A stretch of DNA of 64,000 nt from Apium graveolens (lineage: Eukaryota > Streptophyta > Magnoliopsida > Apiales > Apiaceae): NCBI RefSeq assembly GCF_009905375.1, contig NC_133653.1, positions 55,157,751 through 55,221,750 on the forward strand, written 5' to 3'. Below the pieces are notes generated by a model. That model searched no databases and was not told where the DNA came from. It saw only the letters and a program-made list of their open reading frames with translations. Positions 31,803 to 43,154 of the stretch are shown here, piece after piece; position 1 is the stretch's first letter, and each line of letters starts with the position of its first letter. A program made the translations under genes and the position numbers.

Positions 31803-33472
31803 TGTTGGATTTTTAACGCAGCGGGGGCATGGAAAAACACTTTTACACATACAAAATCCAAATAAAAGCATACAGATCATGAATAAAAATTCGAGGGATC
31901 GAATCTAACCTTTTAAAATAATTCGGAGACAACGATCAGAGATCCTTAGCAGTTGCTCCTTAAGTGTGAAGCACTCCACCGGTATCCACCAAGAAAATGA
32001 TGTTAAGGAGGAGGAAGGAGGTGGAGAGAATTGGGTTTTCCAAACTTTTTGGGTTTTTCGGGTTCAAATAAAATTAGGGTCTATAATAGTGTATTTATAG
32101 GCAAAATTTTCAGCTGAAATTTTCCCATAAATATTATTATTATTATTATCCCATTTATTATTCTTATTAATAATTAAAACACCTTTTAATCATTAATCCT
32201 TTTTCTAAACACTTTAGAAATAATTCTCTCTCTTGATTTAATTTCCAAAAATTAAATCTTTTAATTAATAATATTAAGAAATTTTCTTAATTAATTTATA
32301 ATCAATTAAATCTCATTTAATCAATTATTAAATTTGCCAATTAATTATTTATTTCACAAATAAATAATTATTTAGCCATTATTAATTAATTCCTCCACCA
32401 TTAAATCATTCTCTTTTTATGGTGTGACCCTGTAGGTTCAATATTAAGCCGGTAGTAGAAATAAATAATAATAAAACTATTTTATCATTATTTATATAAA
32501 TTCTCTAATTTATTAAATATGATTAATTAATTAATCACATTTATTCTACATCGTGAGGGATACTTCTCAGCATATCGCGACTATCCGGATAATATGAATT
32601 CACTGCTTAGAATACCAAGAACCTATTCAGTGAATAGTTACCGTACAGTAAACTCCTTCTACCCTACAATGTTCCGATTAAATACAAGGCATGGATCTCG
32701 TGTCAAGCCTATCTAATTCAATCACTTGCTTACCATTTACTATGCATAGTTCTATGCAAATTAGAAACTCCTTTCTAATTTCATTCACTCTGGCCAGAGA
32801 TTCCTGAACTAGCATAAGTGGATCAGCCTTGAACATTCGCTTCCTTCACTGGAAGGGGTAGATCCTTTATTGATCATACACTATCTTCGTGTACAAATTC
32901 CTATACCCATAAGAGCCCTAATAATCGTCCCTGGAGACTAAGAACTAAACCAAAGCATAGTTCAGTGTACACAAGATGACTATGATGACCTCAAGTCTAA
33001 GGATACTTGTACAACTATCATTTTTATGAACAACTGCTGACACGTGAGTGAACTCCATCAGTTGTTCAGCTGTGCGAGTCATGTTCAGTGAACTTATTCT
33101 ATAATAAGCACCTACATACTAGCTATAGTGTCACCACACAAATGTCTATGAGAACAGACATCCTTCATAATGAAGCAAGCATAGTATGTACCGATCTTTG
33201 CGGATTATTAATTACTAGTTAGTAATCCTATGACCAGGAACTATTTAAGTTTAGAGTTATCATCTTTTTAGGTCTCACTATTATGATCTCATCATAATCC
33301 ATAAAAAGCTTTACTCTAAACTATGGTATAACTTATTTAAACACTTAAATAGATAGAGCCCGTAATAAAAACAAAACAAGCCTTTTATTAATATCAATGA
33401 AATCAAAACAGATTACATAAAAGTTATTCCTAAATCCTAATACATGATTGGACTTAGGACATATTCCTTTCA
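31803..33472 (-). repeat. Copia D 3' LTR
   Basis: Plus strand TGTTGGATTTTTAACG ... CATATTCCTTTCA. Near-identical to the right copy; it has one extra ATT unit in the ATT microsatellite near 32132. Sense TATAAATA at 32099-32092. Confidence 0.95.
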
Positions 33473-33486
33473 ATCTCCCACTTGTA
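33473..33486 (-). other. Polypurine tract, copia D
   Basis: Minus strand ACAAGTGGGAGAT directly before the 3' LTR: plus-strand DNA primer. Confidence 0.8.
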
Positions 33487-35303
33487 CTAAAGCCAATCAC
33501 TCTGGTATCTAATACCCATCTTGTCTTTATGACGATCAAAGTGACTTTCATAAAGTAGCTTTGTGAGTGGGTCTGCTATGTTGTTATGTATGTCAACTCT
33601 AATTCAATACAATATAAGAAATGTTACCGCGCTCCCACTAACCCTTTTGTAGACGCATGGTTCATCTACGTTTTTTGATAAAATCAAACTCTTTGATTGT
33701 CTCATCAAAATGAATGTTCCATCTTTCGAGAAGCCTGCTTTAAACCACATATGGTTCGCAGCAGCTTACACACTAGGTTTTCATTTCTCTTGGAAAGAAA
33801 ACCATCTGGTTAATTGCCAGATCTCATAGTCGTAGTAAGCAGCAATCGCAAGCAAAATCCGAACTGATTTTAACAGGGCTACAGGTAAAAGGTTTCATCA
33901 AAGTCAATCCATTGCCTTTGTTTGAATCCTTTTGCCAAAAGCCTGGCCTTAAAGGTCTCCACCTGGCCATCTGCTATAATCTATCTTTTGTATACCGTAT
34001 ACATAGATTCCATTCCGGATTTCATGGCACTTTGCCATTTCTCTGAGTCAACACTACTCATAACCTCATTATAGGTCACAGGGTCGTCATCATCAATGAT
34101 TGACAACTCATTGTCATTCTCAATGACAAGGCCATATTACCTCTCAGGTTGGCGAGACACTCTCCCTGATCTATGAATGGGCTGTTCCATAAAAGGTTAT
34201 TCAGTCAGAACAGGTGTTTCCACTCGATATGTAATAGTTTGTGCTTCTTGAATTTCATCAAGTTCAATTTTGCTCCCACTGTTTCCTTCAAGGATAAACT
34301 CCTTTTCCAAGAAGGTAGCATGTCTGGAGACAAACACCCGATGATCGGTGTAAAAGTAATACCCTAAAGTCTCTTTAGGATATCCCACAAAACTACATTT
34401 TACGGATCGATATTCCAGCTTATCTGGGTCAACTTTCTTGACATAAGCTGGACATCCCCAAATTTTAACGTGTTTAAGACTCGGTTTCCTTTCTTTCCAT
34501 ATCTCATACGAAGTTTGAGGAACAGATTTTGGAAGGCACCATATTCAGTAAATATGCTGAGGTTTCCAATGCATAACCCCATAGGAATACTGGAAGATTT
34601 GCATAGCTCATCATGGACCGAACTATGTCTAACAAAGTTTGATTTCTCCTTTCAGACACCAATCTGGAGGAGTCCATTGGGAGACTATACCATTTACTTT
34701 GAGATAATCTAGAAACACTCCATTAAAGTATTCACCACCTCGATCTAATTGAAGAATTATAATACTATGTTTGGTTTATTTCTCCACTTCATACTTATAT
34801 TCTTTGAACTTTTCAAAGGCCTCAGACTTGTGTTTCATCAAACACATATCCGAATCCAGATCTATCATCTATGAAAGTAATGAAGTATGAAAATCCACCC
34901 ATGGCTTGCGTAGACATTGGTCCACATACATCTGTGTGTACCATTCCTAGCAAATTTGCAGCCCTCTCTCCATGTCTATTAAATGGAGACTGCAGTGCCA
35001 CTATAAAGTGAGATTTTCATCATCCCTTTTCTTTTATTAGTTTGTTCAATCTGAAGTAAATTATGTCACATTTATACAGACCATTATTTAAAGCACCACA
35101 TCCATAAAGAATATTATCTCTAAGAATAGAACATTCATTATTCTCAATAATAAATGAAAATCCAGCCAAGTCTAACATGGGAATAATATTCCTCACAATC
35201 GAGGGAACAAAATAACAATTATTTCAAACAATAGTCTTGCCCGTAGGCCTATGTAAATGAAATGATTCTACATCTACAGCAGCAACTCTTGCTCCATTTC
35301 CCA
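33487..35303 (-). pseudogene. pol: Copia D pol remnants
   Basis: In sense from 35303: protease/pre-integrase scraps, integrase with HTDVCGPMSTQAMGGF (first catalytic Asp) and later YEIWKERKPSLKHVKIWG and VKCSFVGYPKETLGY, then the linker near 34388-34197 (frame ending RVETPVLTE). Of RT only short scraps remain (KAMD near 33900, LAIAAYYDYEIWQ), then MRQSKSLI and the terminal NIADPLTKLL block. The RT catalytic region and RNase H core are missing and stops are frequent. About 2 kb of a normal copia pol has been lost. Confidence 0.8.
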
Positions 35304-36314
35304 TTAGTAGAACCACCTCCTCTTCCTCAAGAGTCCTACTTCTCCTTGGTCCCTGCAACAATTGCAGATATGAGAACCACAGGCGGTATCGAATACCCAA
35401 GTAGAAATTTGATTTAATGACATATTCACTTCTATCATAAACATACCTGAATCAGAAACGGCAGTCTCACTACCCTTCTTCTTCTTCAATTCTGCAAGGT
35501 AAACCTTGCAGTTCCTCTTCCAGTGCCCCACCTTGTTACAATGAAAGCAAACAATTTTGCTCTCGGGGTCTTCAGCTTTTGGTGGAACCGGCGTTTTCTC
35601 ACCTACTTTCTTCTTCTTGGAAGAGTTCCTCTTCCTTTTCTTAGGATTGGAACCTTCACCAATTAGAAGAACAAAACTCTTCTTAGTGGAAAAATTCGAT
35701 TCCGCAGTCTTCAACATGTTGTGGAGTTCAGGCAGGCTGACATCCAACTTATTCATGTGAAAGTTCACAACAAACTGCGAGAACGAACTCGGAAGCGATT
35801 GCAAGACCAAGTCTTGGCTCAGCTCCCCATCCATGGCAAAACCAAGCTGTCCAAGACATTCAATCAAATTGATCATCTTAAGTACATGGTCATTCACAGA
35901 TGATCCCTCAGACATCCTACAACCGAACAACTCCTTCGATATCTCATATCGAGCTTTCCTCCCCGCCACATCATACAACTCTTGTAGATGGATGAGGATA
36001 GTGTGAGCATCCATATGCTTATGTTGCTTCTGTAGCTCAATGTTCATGGAAGCTAGCATGATGCATTGAGCAACATTTGCATCCTCTATCCACTTACGAT
36101 ACACAACATGTTCATTATTATATGCATCACTAGCAGGTTCAGTAGGCTTAGGTGAGTCAATCACGTATTCCAGCTTCTTAATCCTGAGAACAATTCTCAA
36201 GTTTTGAAGCCAATCAGCATGATTAGGACCAGTCAATTTGTGAGCATCCAGTATGCTCCTGAGCGATAGTGCAGAAGATATAACGTACAAAGTAAATCTG
36301 TAAATGATAAACAC
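35304..36314 (-). CDS. gag: Copia D Gag
   Basis: 336-codon open frame. The family start would be at SSALSLRSILDAHKLTG, but that codon is ATA, so the frame can only begin at the upstream ATG 36314 (MFIIYRFTLYV...). Capsid region with DWLQNLRIVLRIKKLEYVI, HTILIHLQELYD and GSSVNDHVLKMINLIECL, a Lys/Arg-rich stretch PKKRKRNSSKKKKVG, a single zinc knuckle CFHCNKVGHWKRNC, then the start of protease with TWVFDTACGSHIC (Asp-Thr-Ala, where Gly is usual). It forms the particle and binds RNA. Loss of the native ATG probably reduces translation. Confidence 0.82.
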   Translation of the reverse strand: MFIIYRFTLYVISSALSLRSILDAHKLTGPNHADWLQNLRIVLRIKKLEYVIDSPKPTEPASDAYNNEHVVYRKWIEDANVAQCIMLASMNIELQKQHKHMDAHTILIHLQELYDVAGRKARYEISKELFGCRMSEGSSVNDHVLKMINLIECLGQLGFAMDGELSQDLVLQSLPSSFSQFVVNFHMNKLDVSLPELHNMLKTAESNFSTKKSFVLLIGEGSNPKKRKRNSSKKKKVGEKTPVPPKAEDPESKIVCFHCNKVGHWKRNCKVYLAELKKKKGSETAVSDSGMFMIEVNMSLNQISTWVFDTACGSHICNCCRDQGEVGLLRKRRWFY

Positions 36315-36471
36315 ATAATAACACTTAGCAAATATTCGATTTCATTTTAAAACACTATATGAATCAGGTCTTTATTCATAAGTGGCTCCCACCAGTTTAC
36401 CTAATTTATTCAAGCCCCTACGTGAAAAATTAAGCATTCATAATGCTAGTGGGAATAGGGATCCTACATTC

Positions 36472-36805
36472 CATTACACGACCCCGGCTGTAGCACGAAC
36501 CGCCATGTAATGTTCAATAGGCAGACAACTCTTGTCAATTACATCTCATGTTATTCCCTAATCAAACTTTAGCCTCTTGAATAATTGAGTCTCGGTTGTA
36601 GCACGACAAACTCAATATTCTAAGTCAAGTCTAACCCAACATTCCGTACAGTTGAATCAGTCCCCAAAGGCCCACGGCTGTAGCACGTACCGACCTTTAG
36701 ATTCTTATTCAATGTACACATCTCTATGTAACAGATAAGTATTTCTTATTTCGAAATCAAAGCCCTCGGCTGTAGCACGAACCGACAATGATTCAAAAAT
36801 AAGAA
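36472..36805 (-). promoter_or_regulatory. Four hairpins with an invariant loop in the copia D leader
   Basis: Units at 36472-36512, 36579-36620, 36664-36700 and 36743-36805. Each carries GGYTGTAGCACG on the plus strand (sense loop CGUGCUAC) flanked by a stem whose sequence is different in every unit yet self-complementary: CATTACA/TGTAATG; ATTGAGT/ACTCAAT; AAAGG/CCTTT; TTCTTATTT/AAATAAGAA. Three units add an inner CGGU/GCCG stem. The pattern of constant loop and changing but paired stems indicates selection for RNA structure. Likely roles are packaging, dimerisation or translation control; unproven. Confidence 0.7.
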
Positions 36806-37547
36806 CTACTTTTCTATCATGTTGGAAGGGTATGACCGACACAAGCCCGTTGTATCATTGGACAATTACTACTTGATATTATTTAATTTTAGAGGGATTA
36901 TATTACATTACAATCATAATTATATTATAAAGAGATTCTTCCTTTTAAATTAAATATTCCAAATCAATAATCAATAATCAGATGATTCCCAGATCGGGTG
37001 GAGCATTGTCAAGAGCCGTCACTTAATAACCCTTTCTTACAGATAGAAATCTGTTGTTGACAGAATCATCCTTTCTCTCATATCGAAAATTCATATTCAA
37101 TTACGTGTTTCATAAACACAATAATCTCATGATTGTAATTATAATATTATTCTTAAGGTTATGAAACAATTTCACTATACTAGGTTGTTCAACAAACGCC
37201 TTATGTTTATTTAAGTTCACCTAAATCTATCATCGCATGATAAACTAAGCATATATCACATATATAAACATGAATAAACATCAAGGTAGGCATGTTACAT
37301 TATCTAGCACATAGAACTAAGCATTATACATCTCTATGTATCACATGAAGCATTTAAAATCAATTCAAACGATCAAAAACAGCTTTAAAACACTTCATGG
37401 AATATAAACAGTTCAAAACTTTTATATAAACTAAAATTGATCACTCCATTAGATCCGTCTCGGAAAAACGAATCCAACGGTATATTGCACGCCCAAAACG
37501 GAGTTATGAAACTCCCAGAAAATTAATTTTAAAATCAATAGACGAGC

Positions 37548-37686
37548 TGTAACGCATTACAGGAACGCGTTACAAGCCCTGTAACGCATTCCGGTGATGC
37601 GTTACACCCCTTTTAAGCCATTAAAGTGTGTAACGCATTCCGTGAATGCGCCACAGGTGTGTAACGCATTCCCGGAATGCGTGACA
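37548..37686 (-). promoter_or_regulatory. Four hairpins with an invariant stem in the copia D leader
   Basis: Inverted repeats of GTAACGCATTC with short variable loops: 37549-37573, 37581-37605, 37630-37654 and 37661-37685. The second is a perfect 9 bp stem (GTAACGCAT/ATGCGTTAC); the fourth pairs 10 of 11. They lie ~435-585 bases downstream of the primer site in the RNA. Confidence 0.7.
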
Positions 37687-38120
37687 CCCCTTTTTTTTTT
37701 TTTTTTATTTTCAGCAGCCGCCGCCGCCTTTTTCTTTCTCGATCAGCGTGCCTGACATTCTCACCTGTTCTGTATGTTCTTCTCCGTACAGCAGCAAATT
37801 GTACAGCAGATGCATATACATAATACAAACATATATATATACTATATATACATATATTTATACTTATTAATTTACGAATTTAATTGTAAGAACTTCAAAA
37901 ATTCATAATAAAAAATCTATACATCATAAAATTATGAAAAAAATACCCAGACAATCTACAACACTTGTAGAACCCAGATCAACATTAAAAATTATTATGA
38001 GAAATGATTTCTCATCAGACAAAATTAATCCATAATATAACTTGTAAAAATTATAATTAATTCATACAAGCACATAAAATTCTGAAATTTTTACCACAGA
38101 TCTATATGCATACAACCTAT

Positions 38121-38133
38121 GCTCTGATACCAA
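38121..38133 (-). other. Primer binding site, copia D
   Basis: Minus strand TTGGTATCAGAGC immediately after the LTR end. Confidence 0.95.
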
Positions 38134-39799
38134 TGTTGGATTTTTAACGCAGCGGAGGCATGGAAAAACACTTTTACACATACAAAATCCAAATAAAAGC
38201 ATACAGATCATGAATAAAAATTCGAGGGATCGAATCTAACCTTTTAAAATAATTCGGAGACAACGATCAGAGATCCTTAGCAGTTGCTCCTCAAGTGTGA
38301 AGCACTCCACCGATATCCACCAAGAAAACAATGTTAAGGAGGAGGAAGGAGGTGGAGAGAATTGGGTTTTCCAAACTTTTTGTGTTTTTCGGGTTCAAAT
38401 AAAATTAGGGTCTATAATAGTGTATTTATAGGCAAAATTTTCAGCTGAAATTTTCCCATAAATATTATTATTATTATCCCATTTATTATTCTTATTAATA
38501 ATTAAAACACCTTTTAATCATTAATCCTTTTTCTAAACACTTTAGAAATAATTCTCTCTCTTGATTTAATTTCCAAAAATTAAATCTTTTAATTAATAAT
38601 ATTAAGAAATTTTCTTAATTAATTTATAATCAATTAAATCTCATTTAATCAATTATTAAATTTGCCAATTAATTATTTATTTCACAAATAAATAATTATT
38701 TAGCCATTATTAATTAATTCCTCCACCATTAAATCATTCTCTTTTTATGGTGTGACCCTGTAGGTTCAATATTAAGCCGGTAGTAGAAATAAATAATAAT
38801 AAAACTATTTTATCATTATTTATATAAATTCTCTAATTTATTAAATATGATTAATTAATTAATCACATTTATTCTACATCGTGAGGGATACTTCTCAGCA
38901 TATCGCGACTATCCGGATAATATGAATTCACTGCTTAGAATACCAAGAACCTATTCAGTGAATAGTTACCGTACAATAAACTCCTTCTACCCTACAATGT
39001 TCCGATTAAATACAAAGCATGGATCTCGTGTCAAGCCTATCTAATTCAATCACTTGCTTACCATTTACTATGCATAGTTCTATGCAAATTAGAAACTCCT
39101 TTCTAATTTCATTCACTCTGGCCAGAGATTCCTGAACTAGCATAAGTGGATCAGCCTTGAACATTCGCTTCCTTCACTGGAAGGGGTAGATCCTTTATTG
39201 ATCATACACTATTTTCGTGTACAAATTCCTATACCCATAAGAGCCCTAATAATTGTCCCTGGAGACTAAGAACTAAACCAAAACATAGTTCAGTGTACAC
39301 AAGATGACTATGATGACCTCAAGTCTAAGAATACTTGTACAACTATCACTATGTGAACAACTGCTGACACGTGAGTGAACTCCATCAGTTGTTCAACTGT
39401 GCGAGTCGTGTTCAGTGAACTTATTCTATAATAAGCACCTACATACTAGCTATAGTGTCACCATACAAATGTCTATGAGAACAGACATCGTTCATAATGA
39501 AGCAAGCATAGTATGTACCGATCTTTGCGGATTATTAATTACCAGTTAGTAATCCTATGACCAGGAACTATTTAAGTTTAGAGTTATCATCTTTTTAGGT
39601 CTCACTATTATGATCTCATCATAATCCATAAAAAGCTTTACTCTAAACTATGGTATATCTTATTTAAACACTTAAATAGATAGAGCCCGTAATAAAAACA
39701 AAACAAGTCTTTTATTAATATCAATGAAATCAAAACAGATTACATAAAAGTTATTCCTAAATCCTAATACATGATTGAACTTAGGACATATTCCTTTCA
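38134..39799 (-). repeat. Copia D 5' LTR
   Basis: Direct-repeat partner of 31803-33472. In sense it starts TGAAAGGAATATG and ends AAAATCCAACA. Confidence 0.95.
38423..38430 (-). promoter_or_regulatory. TATA box of the copia D 5' LTR
   Basis: Minus strand CCTATAAATACAC; the probable start of genomic RNA lies ~30 bases downstream. Confidence 0.55.
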
Positions 39800-39804
39800 G
39801 AATT
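39800..39804. other. Target-site duplication of copia D, right copy
   Basis: GAATT, matching 31798-31802. Confidence 0.95.
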
Positions 39805-39971
39805 AACCTCTGCCATTGCTCAAGTTAAAGAAGCAGTTCCGGATGAAGAGTTAAGTCTGATATTCACTAAAGCAAGATTGAATATGCATACTTGATTCCT
39901 GCATTTAGATAGTTTTGATATCATCAATTGGAACTTGTCTATAATTCTATAATGAACAAGTTGGGGGAGAT
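39805..39971 (+). pseudogene. Copia C extra ORF tail and polypurine tract
   Basis: Continues the frame interrupted by copia D (LTSAIAQVKEAVPDEELS), ends in short order, and leads to AAGTTGGGGGAGAT (39958-39971), the polypurine tract directly before the 3' LTR. Confidence 0.8.
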
Positions 39972-40482
39972 TGTTAGGAGCAATTATTGATATCAAACAG
40001 AAACTATCAGAAGTTCACATCAGAGCTTATATATCAACGGATGCTAATGACATCAACGAATGATGAAATATCAATGGATAATTGGATATTAACAGATGAT
40101 GATTTCAACGGATAATGAAATCAGTATTTGTCACAGTTGATCTTCGAGGAGGAAAAGGAAACAGGAATTTCAAGGTGGTGAAGGAATTTATCTCAGAAGC
40201 AATAGTATAGGTTTCTTTGTTGTTAATAGAATAGGATTCCTTATACATTGGTAGTTGTGCTCTATATAAAGCATAGTTTAGGTTCATGTTATATGTATTG
40301 CGACATTGTTATATCTTTCACATAACCTAGCAGCTCTCAAGGATATTTGTTCATTCTTTCGAGATAGTATATGTGTAATAAGTTTTTATCAGTTAATATA
40401 AATTTTTTGATTCTGTTGAAGCTTTGTCGAATAAATTGTATTAACTATATTCACCCCCCTACAGTTGATTAAGGGCCTAACA
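39972..40482 (+). repeat. Copia C 3' LTR
   Basis: TGTTAGGAGC ... GGGCCTAACA, 511 bases; TATA at 40263-40271 (TATATAAAG) and the CCTAGCAGCTCTC block shared with the copia H LTR. At 40035-40120 it carries decayed copies of the CGACGGAT word (ATCAACGGATGC, ATCAACGAATGATG, TTCAACGGATAA). Confidence 0.9.
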
Positions 40483-41706
40483 TAAGCTTCTAAGCACTTT
40501 TTGTTTCTTCTGAATCCGAGTTACGGATCTGAATATACGATTGAACCAGTTTTCTGACACTCTTATCAACACATAATTCATATAACATGTAAGCACCCAT
40601 TCCATGTATCACATAATTTATACAACATATGGCTAATTTTATCACAACATTCGACTCGATATGTTTAAAACTGCAATCGTGTCGAAATACAACTTTTTGG
40701 TAGTTATGCGAATCAGAATGGTTTATAAAATCAAGCGGCCTTTCGAAATAAAATATTTTATGTCTTAAAAGTATTTTTAATAGAAGTAGAATATTTTTCT
40801 AAGTTTAGACGTGTTCGTTTCGTATTAAACGGATGAACGGTCTATTTATTATGAGTAAAATAAGAATAATTCAATTAATAATAATAATTAAATTTTAAAT
40901 ACCTTAATAAAAAATTTTAAATCTCAAAATGATTTTTAAATAATTATTTGTCTTAATTATAAATATTTACATTTTATTTAACCATTTACAGATTTGATTA
41001 ATTAATTAAATGAATTAATCAATTAAATAAATAAATAACTAAAATAAATTATAAATAATAATATCAAATTTGGATTTTTGAAAATAATAAAAGAAAATAT
41101 TTTTGGAATTAGAACAATTCAGTTAATTGTTAAAATAATTAACCAAATTGATTTAAGAGTTAAAAAGTGTGTTAGAATTTAAAATAAGAATTTTGAATTA
41201 TTTTTTAAAAATAATTCAACAGAAACATAAATTCAAAATTGGAATTGGGGATTTTTGGGATTAAACCCGGGTCAAAAATGGGTCCAAAAACGGGTCAAGA
41301 AACACAACCGGTCCTAATGAATGAAGCCGGAATTTCCTGCCGATTTCTGGGTATTACCAGATTCCGGTCGACGAAAAATAATCCGGCGACAGCAATCACC
41401 AAGAAACAGCCTCGATTTGCAGCGGTTTAAGTCCTAAACAATATCAACAATTCAACAACAACAACAACAACGTTGACAATCAAACCCTCGTCTGCAGATT
41501 CCTGCCAAAACCGATTGAAAAATTCGGCGAACTCAAGAATTTTCCGATGAAATTCAAAATCCTAATTTCTTAAGTAAAATCAGCAAAACAGATATCAAAA
41601 CGATGCTGGGAACACGTACAACCTAATCATATAATCAAAATCAACCCAGATTAACTGAATAAAAATTTCCCAAAAATCAATTAAGAACATTCAAAGCTTC
41701 AAAACC
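40483..41706 (-). repeat. Gypsy E LTR, left piece
   Basis: AT-rich sequence with a GC-rich patch starting AAACCCGGGTCAAAAATGGG at 41264, matching the gypsy B LTR at 21745. Copia C is inserted at its left edge and solo LTR K at its right edge. Small open frames here have no family features. Confidence 0.65.
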
Positions 41707-43154
41707 TGTTAGGGCGAAAATACGCGCTAAAATTACACGCAAGTATATGCGTTCGCAAGTAGTATAAGATATCAATCAGATTCGTTCATACAAAGACTCT
41801 TTTTATTTAACTTAAGATTATGCACCTATGCAACAATGGTATGGTCATCGTTTAATGCTAAGACAATAATAGGTTGAGATGTTTATGCCTAAGATTTAAA
41901 CTAACATGCAAATAACTAAGAGATTAAAAGTGATTGAATTAACTATACAAGACAAACATGAGATTCTAACTCCATTACTACTTCATTCAAAGTCATTGTT
42001 CTTAACCTTAGCATACAATGGTGATGAAAACTAATTAGATAACACGAAACTAGTAAACGCCAACTTTCTTTGTACGAATACCCTACTACCAGACATCCAC
42101 AAAAGAGGTGGAAGCTGAATAAACACCAATTATGTTGAAACCCTATATGTCTATAGAATTTGACAACATAAAGGTTTAATGAATAAGTTATCTATCGTGA
42201 TTACATAAGGCAAGTAAGATGGTTAAAATTACCTATGAATCATGCATAACAATTATACATGAACCCATGCTAGCATGGCAAGTTCTAAATCTCTATATTC
42301 ACTGTCGCTTCAATAGAGATTAACACGTTATTTTATATGTTAGCTATGTACATAAGACGAATAAGCACAACCAATACTAGGATATCAATCAATCACGACA
42401 CACTAAGATATCGAAACAAATTAACTATAGAAATCCATAAGTAAATCCGTTAGAACCCCACGATAACGATTAGCTCATAATCGAACTAATCGTTACCATG
42501 GGTTCCAATAAAAACATGATAATAAACAATATAAGAGTATTAGGGTTCAAGGACAAATCGAAAACAAACATCCAAGTATTAACTATACTAAAGAAAATAA
42601 AAGTATTCTTCTCCGTAGCTGTCTCGTGCTCTCTAGGTCTTGTTATTGCTCTCCCCTTGCTCCTTATTGTTAAAAACGTCTTTTTATTGGTATATATAAG
42701 CCCCTAGTGGACCTGGACCCTCAAAATCACCAAATTCTACTAAAATCAGGATTCTGGGGCAAAAAGGGCGGGGAGGCCGCGCTAAAATCAGTGCAGGTGC
42801 ACTGGGTTTTTGGCAGAAAGGTGGGGCGGTCACGCTGGTTTTGGGGGCGGTAGCGCCTGACTTCTGGACTTTTCTGCAGTTTCTTCTTTTGGCCGTATCT
42901 TGAGTTAATCTCGTCAGAATTAGGCGATTCAACTACCCACACGAAGCTGACGAGATTCTCTACAACTTGAGAATGGCAGGCTTCCAATTCTGACCTTTTT
43001 TCAGCATATTTCTTTGAAAAGCATCTTTCTTCATTTAACTGATGCCTGAAATGCAATAACACAAAAACATATAAAAATACTAATAATATGAGTCCAAAAT
43101 ACCAACTTAAGCTTGTAATGAAGCGTTCCAAGTAGATATAAAATCCACTTATCA
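41707..43154 (-). repeat. Solo LTR K, Athila-like
   Basis: TGTTAGGGCG ... CCACTTATCA, flanked by AAACC (41702-41706) and AAATC (43155-43159), a target duplication with one change. Homologous along its length to LTR J at 45941 (shared ACGCAAGTATA, AAGTAGTATAAGAT, CATGCATAAC, GTCGCTTCAATAGAGATTA, AAGCGTTCCAAGTAGATAT). No internal region remains, so it arose by recombination between two LTRs. Confidence 0.75.

Larger units (their letters stand above)
36315..38120 (-). other. Copia D 5' leader (1.8 kb)
   Basis: Non-coding stretch between primer site and gag, unusually long. It holds two arrays of RNA hairpins described separately, a poly-T/CAG-CCG rich patch at 37690-37730 and AT-rich filler. 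The 71-codon minus frame at 37613-37828 crosses the hairpins and looks accidental. Confidence 0.75.
31803..39799 (-). mobile_element. Copia D: complete Ty1/copia insertion, non-autonomous
   Basis: Two LTRs of 1670 and 1666 bases in direct repeat, primer site next to the right LTR, polypurine tract next to the left LTR, and 5 bp duplications on both sides. By eye the LTRs differ at roughly two dozen positions, so the insertion is relatively young. Internally there is a long 1.8 kb leader, gag with inactivated start, and a pol reduced to protease/integrase remnants and scraps of RT and RNase H. It must have been mobilised in trans or died soon after insertion. It differs from the Sireviruses here: no extra ORF, sense LTR start TGAAAGGAATATG. 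Confidence 0.95.

Noticed and set aside
36472..36805. A cluster of tRNA genes or tRNA-like folds
   Set aside because: The constant loop CGUGCUAC has no T-loop or anticodon-arm partners and the units are too short for a cloverleaf.
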